A stretch of 64,000 nucleotides of DNA from Rhodobacteraceae bacterium (ex Bugula neritina AB1) (lineage in GTDB: Bacteria; Pseudomonadota; Alphaproteobacteria; Rhodobacterales; Rhodobacteraceae): assembly GCA_001730095.1 (NCBI GenBank), contig MDLF01000096.1, positions 261,682 to 325,681 on the forward strand. Reading direction: 5' to 3'. Positions 18,143 through 27,908 of the stretch are shown piece by piece (the first letter of the stretch is position 1; each line of letters opens with the position of its first letter). Both the position numbers and the translations under genes were made by a program. Below the pieces are notes generated by a model. It was not told the DNA's origin. It saw nothing but the letters and a program-made list of their open reading frames with translations, and ran no database searches.

Positions 18143-18440
18143 AGGTCGATGGTTATCCCAGCTCCGCCCCGGGGCAAAGTCCTAGTTCGGCCCGGACAAG
18201 GCACCACCCAAAGGGGGAGGGCGCCGAAGCCGCTGATCGGTGTGACTTCGCGCTGCTTGGGATCAATGAAGGCGCCGCAGCCCATATGATCGCCCCGCTG
18301 AAAGGGGGAATGTTTCCGGCCTGCGCGATGACAGCCACGTCCCTGATAGATACTGCGGTTGCAAGGCTTTCCTGGTCGCATTGGCCCTTGTGCCGACCGG
18401 GCTGCGGGGTATCTTCACGCATAGTTTAGGGAGATGCCTC
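18143..18440. other. Intergenic stretch with possible decayed minus-strand gene
   Basis: These 298 bases hold the promoters of sfsA (minus) and the CinA-like gene (plus). On the minus strand a short frame of about 54 codons ending at 18121 starts with well-used codons (MGCGAFIDPKQREVTPISGFGALP) and then turns to codons unlike the genome. It may be a fragment of a decayed gene. I do not recognise it. Confidence 0.3.
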
Positions 18441-19172
18441 ATGTCCGCCACAGCCAACCCCACTGCCGCGATGCTGGTAATCGGTGACGAAATCCTGTCG
18501 GGCCGTACCCGGGATGCCAACATGAACTATCTGGCCGGTGAGCTGACCAAACATGGCATTGATCTGAAGGAAGTGCGTGTGGTGAGCGATGATGAGGCGG
18601 CGATCATTTCAGCGGTGCAGGCGCTCTCTGACGCCTATGATCATGTGTTTACCAGCGGCGGCATCGGGCCGACCCATGATGACATCACCGCCGATTGCAT
18701 CGCCAAGGCGTTTGAGGCGCATCTGGATGTGCGCAGCGATGCCCGCGCCATCCTGCAGGCGCATTATGACACGCAGGGACTGGAGATGAACGAGGCGCGG
18801 CTGCGGATGGCGCGCATTCCGGATGGGGCGGCGCTGATTGACAATCCGGTCTCTGCCGCGCCGGGCTTTACCATTGGCAATGTCAATGTGATGGCGGGTG
18901 TGCCATTGATTTTTCAGGCGATGGTCGCCAGCGTGTTGCCAACCCTGACGGGCGGGCGGCCGATGCTGTCGCAGACTCTGCGGGTGCTGCGCGGGGAGGG
19001 CGAAATTGCAGCGCCGCTGCGGACCCTGGCAGAGGCTTATGACGATCTGTCCGTGGGCTGCTATCCGTTTCAGAAAGACGGCGCGTTTGGCGCCAATATT
19101 GTGATCCGCGGTACCGATGGCGCCCGCGTTGATGCCGCAATGACGGCGCTGGCAAAGGAGCTGGAACAGTGA
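18441..19172 (+). CDS. CinA-like molybdopterin-binding domain protein
   Basis: A 243-residue protein equal to the N-terminal MoCF-biosynthesis-like half of CinA (COG1058). The C-terminal nicotinamide-nucleotide amidase half is absent. Signature: VIGDEILSGRTRDANMNYLAGELTKHGIDLKEVRVVSDD and FTSGGIGPTHDDITADCIAKAF. The start at 18441 follows AGGGAG; a longer in-frame start at 18381 lacks this. In other bacteria the domain hydrolyses ADP-ribose or related nucleotides, but single-domain forms are untested. It overlaps the next gene by GTGA. Confidence 0.8.
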   Translation: MSATANPTAAMLVIGDEILSGRTRDANMNYLAGELTKHGIDLKEVRVVSDDEAAIISAVQALSDAYDHVFTSGGIGPTHDDITADCIAKAFEAHLDVRSDARAILQAHYDTQGLEMNEARLRMARIPDGAALIDNPVSAAPGFTIGNVNVMAGVPLIFQAMVASVLPTLTGGRPMLSQTLRVLRGEGEIAAPLRTLAEAYDDLSVGCYPFQKDGAFGANIVIRGTDGARVDAAMTALAKELEQ

Positions 19173-19894
19173 CCACGGACCCGCGTTACTATGCCCTGAC
19201 AGAGGCGACCTGGCCGCCCGCCGCATCGCGAGAACTGGGCCCCGTGACCCTGCGCGAAGGCCAGGGCGGCGGCAGCCGGGTTTCTGCAGCGACGGTGCAG
19301 GGCACGGCGGCGGATGCTGACATCGCCGCAGCAGAGGCGGCGATGCGCGCCATGGGTCAGGCGTGCCTGTTCATGATCCGCGACGGTGAGACAGAACTGG
19401 ATGCTCGGCTGGAAGCGCGCGGCTATGCGGTGAAGGACCCGGTCAATCTGTGGGTCTGCCCGGTGGCGCAGCTGACGGATGTGCCCGTGCCGCGTGTCAC
19501 GGCGTTTTGCATATGGGAGCCGCTGGCGATTCAGCGCGAGATTTGGGAACAGGGCGGCATCGGACCGGAACGGCTGGCAGTGATGCACCGGGTTCAGGCC
19601 CCCAAGACAGGGTTGCTGGGCCGTCACAAGGATAAACCTGCGGGGGCGGGCTTTGTTGCCATACATGACGACGCCGCGATGGTGCATGCGCTGGAGATCC
19701 TGCCGCATCAGCGCCGCTGTGGCATGGGCGCCTGGATGATGCGCCAGGCAGCTTTCTGGGCGGCGGAACACGGTGCCGCGGAACTGGCGGTTCTTTGCAC
19801 GAAAGGAAATGAGGGCGCCAACGCGCTTTATGCTTCGCTTGGCATGGAGTGTGCTGGAGAATATCACTACCGCATTTTGCAACAAGGCGATTGA
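19169..19894 (+). CDS. GNAT-family N-acetyltransferase
   Basis: A 241-residue protein with a C-terminal GNAT domain. AMVHALEILPHQRRCGMGAWMMRQAAFWAAEHGAAELAVLCTKGNEGANALYASLGM contains the acetyl-CoA-binding R-x2-G-x-G/A pattern and the closing ALYASLGM. The N-terminal half looks like a second, degenerate GNAT fold. The GTG start overlaps the stop of the CinA-like gene. The acceptor substrate is unknown. Confidence 0.75.
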   Translation: MTTDPRYYALTEATWPPAASRELGPVTLREGQGGGSRVSAATVQGTAADADIAAAEAAMRAMGQACLFMIRDGETELDARLEARGYAVKDPVNLWVCPVAQLTDVPVPRVTAFCIWEPLAIQREIWEQGGIGPERLAVMHRVQAPKTGLLGRHKDKPAGAGFVAIHDDAAMVHALEILPHQRRCGMGAWMMRQAAFWAAEHGAAELAVLCTKGNEGANALYASLGMECAGEYHYRILQQGD

Positions 19895-19899
19895 ACGCA

Positions 19900-20472
19900 A
19901 TGACAGACCAGTCCCAGCCCACGGCCCTTGATCTGCCGATGGCCGATCCGCTGCCGCCGGAAACGCAGAAATACTTTGATATCTGCGTCGAGAAACTGGG
20001 CTTTGTGCCCAATGTGCTGAAGGCAAACGCCTTTGATATAGGCAAGCTCAACGCCTTTACCGCCATGTACAACGGTCTGATGCTGGCGGACAGCGGGCTC
20101 AGCAAGCTGGAGCGGGAGATGATTGCGGTGGTGGTGTCTGCGATCAACCGCTGTTTCTACTGCCTGGTGGCGCATGGGGCTGCGGTTCGGCAGCTGTCCG
20201 GCGATCCGCAGCTAGGGGAAATGCTGGTGATGAACTACCGGGTGGCCCCGCTGGAGGCGCGTCAGCGCGCGATGCTGGATTTTGCGGCCAAGATGACCAC
20301 AGCCAGTGCAGAGATCGAAGAGGCTGACCGTCAGAGATTGCGCGAGGCGGGTTTCAGCGATCGGGATATCTGGGACATCGCCAATGTCGCCGGGTTCTTC
20401 AACATGTCCAATCGTGTGGCCAGTGCAACCGCCATGGTTCCCAATCCGGAATATCACAGCCAGTGCCGTTGA
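19900..20472 (+). CDS. AhpD/carboxymuconolactone decarboxylase-family peroxidase-related protein
   Basis: A 190-residue alkylhydroperoxidase-like protein (peroxidase-related enzyme group). The redox motif C-F-Y-C followed by an Ala/His pattern (INRCFYCLVAHGAAVRQLSG) is the AhpD CxxC-x3-H signature. The C-terminal DIANVAGFFNMSNRVASATAM is typical. It is likely involved in reducing hydroperoxides with the CxxC pair. It starts six bases after the acetyltransferase stop and its 3' end overlaps the OmpA gene by ten bases, so the four genes from 18.4 to 21.4 kb appear to be one unit. Confidence 0.85.
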   Translation: MTDQSQPTALDLPMADPLPPETQKYFDICVEKLGFVPNVLKANAFDIGKLNAFTAMYNGLMLADSGLSKLEREMIAVVVSAINRCFYCLVAHGAAVRQLSGDPQLGEMLVMNYRVAPLEARQRAMLDFAAKMTTASAEIEEADRQRLREAGFSDRDIWDIANVAGFFNMSNRVASATAMVPNPEYHSQCR

Positions 20473-21431
20473 AACATCTGATTGCAGCAGCCGCAGCGGC
20501 ACTCTTGCCTGGACTGCTGGGCGCGGCAGAGCTCAGCCTGCCGGATAGTGCGGCCCGGGTATCCAAACGGGTGACGGCACTTGGCGTCTATCAGCTGCCC
20601 ATTGGCTCGGAAGACGCGGATAAAGTGCCGTCAGAGCGGTTTGAAGGGCAGATCACCCGCCGGACCTGGCGGGTGGAAGGCCGCGACACGGTGCTGCAAA
20701 TCCTGGCTCCCTTGCGCGATCAGCTAAAGCAGCAGGGCTATGAGGTGCGGCTGGACTGTGCGGCACGTGATTGCGGAGGATTCGGGTTCCGATTCGGGAT
20801 CGAAGTGGTGCCCGCGCCGGATATGATGGTGGATGTTTCCCGGTACCACTTCCTGTCTGCTGCCCGCGGGGCAGAGGCGGTCTCAGTGCTGGTGTCGCGG
20901 GCGGGCGGTGCGGCCTTTGTTCAGGTGATCAATGTTCATCCGGCGGCTACGGCCCCAAGTGCGGGGAAGCCTGCAGGTCAGGCGCAGAAAGATCCCGGCC
21001 AGGCGCAAACAGGCCAGGCTCAAACCGGTCAGGCACAAACCGGTCCGGTGCGACCGGTGGAGCTGGCCAAAGTGCTGCAAGTGCGCGGCCATGCGGTGCT
21101 GACCGACCTGGTGTTCGAAAGCGGCTCCACCCGCCTGCGGGACGGGCAGTATGACAGCCTGAAAGAGCTGGCCGTCTTTCTGACAGACCATCCGCAGTAC
21201 CGTCTGCTGCTGGTCGGGCACACCGACACGGTGGGTTCTCAGGCGCAGAATGTCGGCATTTCAAAACGCAGGGCGCAGTCGGTGAAGGACCGGCTGACAA
21301 AGGCGTATGAGGCGGATACGGCACGTATAGACGTTGCGGGAGCCGGGTTTCTGGCACCAATTGCCAGCAATCTGATCCCGGAAGGCCGCGAGGCCAACCG
21401 ACGGGTTGAGGCTGTACTGCTTACCGACTGA
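20463..21431 (+). CDS. OmpA-family protein with GQAQT repeat linker
   Basis: A 322-residue exported protein, starting with GTG, with signal peptide (LKHLIAAAAAALLPGLLGAAE). Residues about 25-165 form an unclassified N-terminal domain with a Cys pair (DCAARDC). A linker follows with five-residue repeats GQAQT from a 15-bp tandem repeat (20998-21042). The C-terminal OmpA/MotB peptidoglycan-binding domain is at about 210-320 (VFESGSTRLRDGQ, LLLVGHTDTVGS, NVGISKRRAQSVKDRL, REANRRVEAVL). It is likely a periplasmic or outer-membrane protein holding on to peptidoglycan. It overlaps the AhpD-like gene by ten bases. Confidence 0.8.
   Translation: MPLKHLIAAAAAALLPGLLGAAELSLPDSAARVSKRVTALGVYQLPIGSEDADKVPSERFEGQITRRTWRVEGRDTVLQILAPLRDQLKQQGYEVRLDCAARDCGGFGFRFGIEVVPAPDMMVDVSRYHFLSAARGAEAVSVLVSRAGGAAFVQVINVHPAATAPSAGKPAGQAQKDPGQAQTGQAQTGQAQTGPVRPVELAKVLQVRGHAVLTDLVFESGSTRLRDGQYDSLKELAVFLTDHPQYRLLLVGHTDTVGSQAQNVGISKRRAQSVKDRLTKAYEADTARIDVAGAGFLAPIASNLIPEGREANRRVEAVLLTD
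20998..21042 (+). repeat. Three 15-bp tandem repeats (GQAQT)
   Basis: Units at 20998-21012, 21013-21027 and 21028-21042 share GG(C/T)CAGGC.CAAAC. and encode GQAQT three times. A more diverged unit precedes them (GQAQK). They lie in the linker of the OmpA-like protein, and the repeat number may vary between strains. Confidence 0.7.
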
Positions 21432-21552
21432 CAATCAGCCTGCAGGGTCAGGCATGATTTTGGCCCATAGCTGCCCGCGTCGCTGGCCCGGAGGAAGCGG
21501 ATGCCCCGCCGGACCTGGCCCAAAGCGGAGCGCAGCTGCGGCGGTTTTGCCC

Positions 21553-21620
21553 GCGCCGCGCAGCGGCGCTTGGCCCAACGGGAGCGGGTCAATCTATGAT
21601 TGCCCCGGGACGGGCGGGAG
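21553..21620 (+). repeat. Family I intergenic repeat, copy C
   Basis: Hairpin GCGCCGC (21553-21559) with GCGGCGC (21563-21569), then TTGGCCCAACGGGAGCGG. A second hairpin CAATC-TAT-GATTG follows, then GGGACGGGCGGGAG. About 45 bases upstream a partial core (TGGCCCAAAGCGGAGC) suggests a decayed second copy. The surrounding 303-base gap (21432-21734) has no supported gene. Confidence 0.8.
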
Positions 21621-21666
21621 TGTTCTGCCGCGCCGGACCTGAGTGCTGTGACCGCTTGACCAAAAA

Positions 21667-21692
21667 AGCCCCCGCGGGAGGCGCGGGGGCAG
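21667..21692 (-). terminator. Terminator of the LysR gene
   Basis: A GC-rich stem GCCCCCGCG with CGCGGGGGC lies directly beside an A6 run on the plus strand, which reads as TTTTTT after the stem on the minus strand. It is about 45 bases after the LysR stop. Confidence 0.85.
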
Positions 21693-21734
21693 GTCTTCGA
21701 GGGAGAATAGGGTCCGGTTATCCGCAGGGCCGCG

Positions 21735-22646
21735 TCAGGTTTTCCATTCGGACGGGTCGCGGTCGGCAAATGCGGCAACCAGAAAGTCGATGAAGGCGCG
21801 CACCTTGGGCTGCGTGAACTTGCCCGGCGGATAGACTGCATAGATGCCTTGGGTCTCCATTGGCAGGCTGGGCATGACGTCTTCGATCAGCCCTTCTTCC
21901 AGCGCCTCGGAATAGAGATAACTTGGCAGGTAAGCGATGCCGAGGCCGGAGATGGCGGCATTCAGCAGCGATTGGCCGTCATTCACCGAGAGCCAGCCGG
22001 AGGTGCGCACTTGGCGCTTTTCACCGGACGGCGCAGTGATTTTCCAGACATTGCCGCTGGACTGGCTGGAGTAGTGCAGCAGTTTGTGTGTGTTCAGTTC
22101 ATCGATTTTCTGGGGCCGACCATATTTTTCAAGGTATTCCGGCGAGGCGATCATCCGTTTGGTGGTCTCAGTCAGCTTGCGGGCACGCAGAGAGCTGTCC
22201 TCCAGCTCGCCGATCCGCAGAGCCATATCAAACCCTTCGGAGATCAGCTCCACATAGCGGTTGTTCAGCACCATGTTGACGGTGATATCCGGGAAATCGC
22301 GCAGGAAGTCCGACAGCACCGGCGACAGGTGATTGACACCGAAATCGGTCGCAACGGATATCCGCAGCAGGCCGGAAGGGGCCGATTGCATCGAGGTGAC
22401 CAGCGCGTCCGCTTCGCCTGCATCGTTCAGCACGCGGCGGGCGCGGTCATAATAGGCCAGCCCGATCTCAGTTGGTGACACCCGCCGGGTTGTGCGGTTG
22501 AGCAGGCGCGCGCCCAGGCGTGCCTCAAGGCTGGAGACGTGTTTAGAGACCGCCGACTTTGAGATCCCCATTTTCCTTGCCGCATCGGTGAAACCGCCCT
22601 GGTCCACCACATTGGCAAAGGCCTCCATTTCCATCAGCCGGTCCAT
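21735..22646 (-). CDS. LysR-family transcriptional regulator
   Basis: A 303-residue LTTR. The N-terminal winged helix-turn-helix is at 1-60 (FANVVDQGGFTDAARKMGISKSAVSKHVSSLEARLGARLLNRTTRRVSPTEIGLAYY). A type 2 periplasmic-binding-like effector domain follows. It belongs to the CrgA/DsdC-like branch common in roseobacters. The start at 22646 gives a standard LysR N-terminus; the frame is open 58 codons upstream but that sequence is not LysR-like. It lies 163 bases downstream of the AEC transporter gene on the same strand. Target and inducer are unknown. Confidence 0.9.
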   Translation of the reverse strand: MDRLMEMEAFANVVDQGGFTDAARKMGISKSAVSKHVSSLEARLGARLLNRTTRRVSPTEIGLAYYDRARRVLNDAGEADALVTSMQSAPSGLLRISVATDFGVNHLSPVLSDFLRDFPDITVNMVLNNRYVELISEGFDMALRIGELEDSSLRARKLTETTKRMIASPEYLEKYGRPQKIDELNTHKLLHYSSQSSGNVWKITAPSGEKRQVRTSGWLSVNDGQSLLNAAISGLGIAYLPSYLYSEALEEGLIEDVMPSLPMETQGIYAVYPPGKFTQPKVRAFIDFLVAAFADRDPSEWKT

Positions 22647-22809
22647 ATTCACCCATCCTCGTAAAGTCGTGTTGCCCTGACATTGCCGGGGAAATCGGGC
22701 AAGAACGGGGCGGAGGTGGGATAATTGCGAGGTTTCGAGGGGATCGTTTGCGCTGTGGAAACGAAAGGGGCGCAGGCTGCATCCGGAGGACAACAGAACA
22801 AATGAATGC

Positions 22810-23721
22810 CTAGGCGGCAAGCCGGATCGTCAGGATCCACAGGGGCAGTGTCACAGAGCTGAGCAAGGTGGATTGCGCAATAAGCGTGGCTGCCAGCGTG
22901 CGGTCGGCGCCAAAGGCCGAGGCCAGCACATGCGCGGCTGATGCTGTGGGCAGGGCGGCAAACAGAACCAGCACAGCTGTAAAACCGGGCTCGGCTTGCA
23001 GCAGCAGGCAGGCTGCAAGAACGATGGCGGGGACCAAAACCAGCCGCACCAGACAAAGATAGCCGTTGAACAGATCAAGGCGTGCCAACGCCCGCCAGTT
23101 CATTGTGGCGCCGATCGACAGCAGCGCAATGGGGATTGCGGCTTGGGCCAGCATTTCGGCAGGGGCCAGAACAGGCGCCGGTATCCTGTAGCCGGACAGC
23201 CCGACGGCAACGCCTGCGACTGATGCCAGCAGAAACGGGTTCAGCGCGATCTTGGCCACTGTTTCCCGAAGCGACAGGCTGCCGCCGCGTGAAAGGGCGC
23301 TGATCGCCATCACATTGGCCACAGGCACCGCCATGCCGATGGCGACTGCCATCTGGCCGGTCAGTTCCTTGCCGATTGACGGCAGCGCGACAAAGGCAAT
23401 CGCCGTGTTGAAGCGCCACGCGGCCTGCCATGCGCCCGCGAAGTCCAGGAACTTTGCTGGTCCAAAGCGGCGCGCAGCCAAACCCAGACAGAGCGCCAGC
23501 GCCAGGATGCTCCAGACAGCAGGGCCGGTACGGGCAAGGTCTGTAACGGCAATCGGGCGGCCGCTGGCGGCAAAAAACAGCAGCGCAGGAAACAGCACTT
23601 CAAAGTTGAGCTTGTCCAGACCTTGCCAGGCCTGCGGCGAAAGGCGCCTGCGTACCAGGCCGCCAAGGGCAACCATCAGGAAACTTGGGGTCAGGCCCAT
23701 CAGTATGATTGCAAAAACCAC
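22810..23721 (-). CDS. AEC-family (auxin efflux carrier) transporter
   Basis: A 303-residue inner-membrane protein with about ten hydrophobic spans, arranged as two five-helix halves. LDKLNFEVLFPALLFFA near residue 35-50 and ALLSIGATMNWRALAR near 200 are recognised AEC family stretches, and FAALPTASAAHVLASAFGADRTLAATLIAQSTLLSSVTLPLW closes the protein. Bacterial members export or import small acids such as malate. The substrate here is unknown. It may be regulated by the LysR protein immediately downstream. Confidence 0.85.
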   Translation of the reverse strand: MVFAIILMGLTPSFLMVALGGLVRRRLSPQAWQGLDKLNFEVLFPALLFFAASGRPIAVTDLARTGPAVWSILALALCLGLAARRFGPAKFLDFAGAWQAAWRFNTAIAFVALPSIGKELTGQMAVAIGMAVPVANVMAISALSRGGSLSLRETVAKIALNPFLLASVAGVAVGLSGYRIPAPVLAPAEMLAQAAIPIALLSIGATMNWRALARLDLFNGYLCLVRLVLVPAIVLAACLLLQAEPGFTAVLVLFAALPTASAAHVLASAFGADRTLAATLIAQSTLLSSVTLPLWILTIRLAA

Positions 23722-23913
23722 GGTGCCCTCGTGTTACGGCCTTGCTGCGACACTGGCGCCATGCAGCCATGCAGGCAAGCAGAACCGGGCGGCCGACCTG
23801 GCCTTGTGGGGGGGCGGGGGAAATGGCACAAAATTTGTGCTGGATGACGCGGGCCATGTGCCGCATGCCTTTTTGTGGTTTTCGACGTGATTGCTCTCAG
23901 CGTGGAGTGACGT

Positions 23914-23929
23914 TTCGGTCCGGACCGAA
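23914..23929. promoter_or_regulatory. 16-bp perfect palindrome before the NIPSNAP operon
   Basis: TTCGGTCCGGACCGAA is a perfect palindrome 56 bases upstream of the NIPSNAP gene and 193 bases upstream of the AEC transporter start on the other strand. Size and symmetry suit a TetR- or MarR-type dimer. The rest of this 264-base spacer shows no gene. Confidence 0.5.
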
Positions 23930-23985
23930 GCATCCGCCTGGAAGGGCGGGCTAGGCAGGAGGTCCAGATTGTCAAAGGACCTTCC

Positions 23986-24321
23986 ATGCTGACTTGTATC
24001 ATCCGTTACCAAATCGATCCCGCGAAAAAGGCGCAGTTTGAGCAATATGCCCGCAACTGGGGGCAGGCGATCCCGCGCTGTGGTGCTGACCTTGTTGGCT
24101 ACTTCGCACCGCATGAGGGGTCTTCGACCCTGGCTTACGGGATCTACAACATTGAAAGCCTCGCAGCCTATGAGGCCTACCGGGCGCGGCTGGCCGCGGA
24201 CCCGCTGGGACAGGAGAACTATGAGTTCGCGCAAAGTGAGCGGTTCCTGCTGCGCGAAGACCGGACCTGGCTGAAGCTGGCTTCAGCACCGCATAGCCGT
24301 GAAGGAGACGGGGGCAGATGA
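23986..24321 (+). CDS. NIPSNAP-family protein
   Basis: A 111-residue ferredoxin-like-fold protein of the NIPSNAP family (MLTCIIRYQIDPAKKAQFEQYARNW, LVGYFAPHEGSSTLAYGIYNIESLAAYEAYRARLAADP). The function of bacterial members is not established. Many sit beside antibiotic-biosynthesis-monooxygenase-like proteins, as here, where the next gene overlaps by ATGA. AAAGGA precedes the start. Binding of a hydrophobic ligand is a reasonable guess, not shown by sequence. Confidence 0.8.
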   Translation: MLTCIIRYQIDPAKKAQFEQYARNWGQAIPRCGADLVGYFAPHEGSSTLAYGIYNIESLAAYEAYRARLAADPLGQENYEFAQSERFLLREDRTWLKLASAPHSREGDGGR

Positions 24322-24662
24322 TTGCCGTGATTTTCGAAGTGGAGATCGCCGCCGGGCAGAAGGACGCCTATCTGGAGATCGCGGCGGAGCTGAAACCTGT
24401 GCTGGAGCAGGTGGACGGGTTCCTGTCGGTCGAGCGCTTTCAAAGTCTGAGCGCAGCGGACAAGCTGCTGTCGCTATCCTTCTGGCGGGACGAGGCTGCA
24501 GTGCAGCGCTGGCGGCAACTGATGGCCCATCGTGCGGCGCAGGCGCAGGGCAGGGCGGGGATTTTTGCAGATTACCGATTGCGGGTGGCCGGGGTCATCC
24601 GGGATTATGGCATGTCCGACCGAGAGCAGGCCCCAAAAGACAGCCTGGCGGTATTGGGCTGA
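24318..24662 (+). CDS. Antibiotic biosynthesis monooxygenase (ABM) domain protein
   Basis: A 114-residue dimeric ferredoxin-like ABM fold (VIFEVEIAAGQKDAYLEIAAELKPVLEQVDGFLSVERFQSL, LLSLSFWRDEAAVQRWRQLMAHRAAQAQGRAGIFADYRLRVAGVIRDYGM). Relatives include quinol- and heme-degrading monooxygenases and many uncharacterised forms. The Trp/His/Arg-rich helix is typical of the YgiN-like group. It overlaps the NIPSNAP gene by four bases, so the two products probably act together. Confidence 0.8.
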   Translation: MIAVIFEVEIAAGQKDAYLEIAAELKPVLEQVDGFLSVERFQSLSAADKLLSLSFWRDEAAVQRWRQLMAHRAAQAQGRAGIFADYRLRVAGVIRDYGMSDREQAPKDSLAVLG

Positions 24663-24738
24663 AAACCCTGCACAGTGCGGCACGCCCCCGCCTGCACACC
24701 GGACCTGCATAGATCTGATGCATGGCGGGGGCCTTGAC

Positions 24739-26868
<2,130 letters not shown>

Positions 26869-26902
26869 CTAAGGTTATGAAAGACATGCCGAGGAGAGCC
26901 GG

Positions 26903-27385
26903 ATGACACCCGAAGAGATTGCCGAACTGCCTTACCGCCCCAATGTCGGCGTGATGCTGATCAATGCTGATGGCGGCGTCTGGGTCGGCCAGCGCAAGGA
27001 CCGGTACAAGGACGCCTGGCAGATGCCGCAGGGTGGGATTGATGCAGGCGAGGATCCGCGCGCCGCAGCTCTGCGCGAGCTGGAAGAGGAGACCGGTGTG
27101 GCGCCCGCACTGGTGGAGATCATCGCAGAAAGCAACGGCTGGCTGCCCTATGACCTGCCGCATGACGTGGTGCCGAAATTCTGGGGTGGCAAATACCGCG
27201 GGCAGGAGCAGAAGTGGTATCTGATGCGGTTTCTGGGGGCGGATGATCAAATCAACATCGAGACGGATCATCCTGAGTTTTCGGCCTGGTGCTGGCAGCC
27301 GGTGGAAAGTCTGGTCGAGAAAATCGTGCCATTCAAACGCGAGGTCTATGTGCGGGTTATCGAGGAGTTCAGGGAGTATCTGTAG
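26903..27385 (+). CDS. rppH: RNA pyrophosphohydrolase RppH
   Basis: A 160-residue Nudix hydrolase that removes pyrophosphate from mRNA 5' ends, starting decay; in alphaproteobacteria it may also act on dinucleoside polyphosphates. The Nudix box [23 protein letters not shown] (residues 44-66) is complete. [21 protein letters not shown] and [19 protein letters not shown] are typical of the RppH/IalA group. The next gene starts one base after its stop codon. Confidence 0.93.
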   Translation: MTPEEIAELPYRPNVGVMLINADGGVWVGQRKDRYKDAWQMPQGGIDAGEDPRAAALRELEEETGVAPALVEIIAESNGWLPYDLPHDVVPKFWGGKYRGQEQKWYLMRFLGADDQINIETDHPEFSAWCWQPVESLVEKIVPFKREVYVRVIEEFREYL

Positions 27386-27386
27386 A

Positions 27387-27908
27387 ATGAATTGGATTTT
27401 CAGAAATCTGCGCGTTGCCGCAGCTGGTGCAGCTGCTGCGGGCGTTTTGGCCGTTTCCGCCGCGCCAGCCTTGGCGCTCAGCTGCAGGCCGCTTGAGGCA
27501 ACAGATGCCTATCTTGCGGCTGCAAAGTCTGAAAGCGTCTACAACATTATTGCGGGCGAGGTGCAGTTCGACAAAGCGCGTTTGCCGGTTTCCCACGCGG
27601 AAGATCCCAACGATACACCGCCGCTGACCCGCATACCGGCGCGCCTGACAGGCAAGATGCTGGACGGCCGGTATTTCTCGCAGCGGGTCAATGTGCCGGT
27701 AGTGCTGGAAGTCGAATGCCTGGGGCCCTGGTGCGCCGGGATTGAACCGGGATCAGACTACATGTTTTTTGCGCAGCAGCAGGGCGGCGCGCTGGTGATC
27801 CGTGTCAATGCCTGTCCCGGCTTTGTCTTTCCGGACACGCCGCAGGTCAGGAAGCAAGTGATAGATTGCCACCGCGGCAAGGCCTGCGTGCCAGCTCTGT
27901 CGCGATGA
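27387..27908 (+). CDS. Exported hypothetical protein
   Basis: A 173-residue protein with a good signal peptide (NLRVAAAGAAAAGVLAVSAAPALA) and several Cys (SCRPLE, VECLGPWCAG, NACPGF, DCHRGKAC), suggesting a disulfide-bonded periplasmic protein. I do not recognise the family. It begins one base after the rppH stop (TAG-A-ATG) and is likely in that operon. Its last 156 bases are overlapped, on the other strand, by the 3' end of an EamA transporter gene. Confidence 0.7.
   Translation: MNWIFRNLRVAAAGAAAAGVLAVSAAPALALSCRPLEATDAYLAAAKSESVYNIIAGEVQFDKARLPVSHAEDPNDTPPLTRIPARLTGKMLDGRYFSQRVNVPVVLEVECLGPWCAGIEPGSDYMFFAQQQGGALVIRVNACPGFVFPDTPQVRKQVIDCHRGKACVPALSR

Noticed and set aside
27369-27596. Minus-strand frame over the start of the exported hypothetical gene
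   Set aside because: It lies antisense to a good signal peptide with correct spacing from rppH and has no features of its own.
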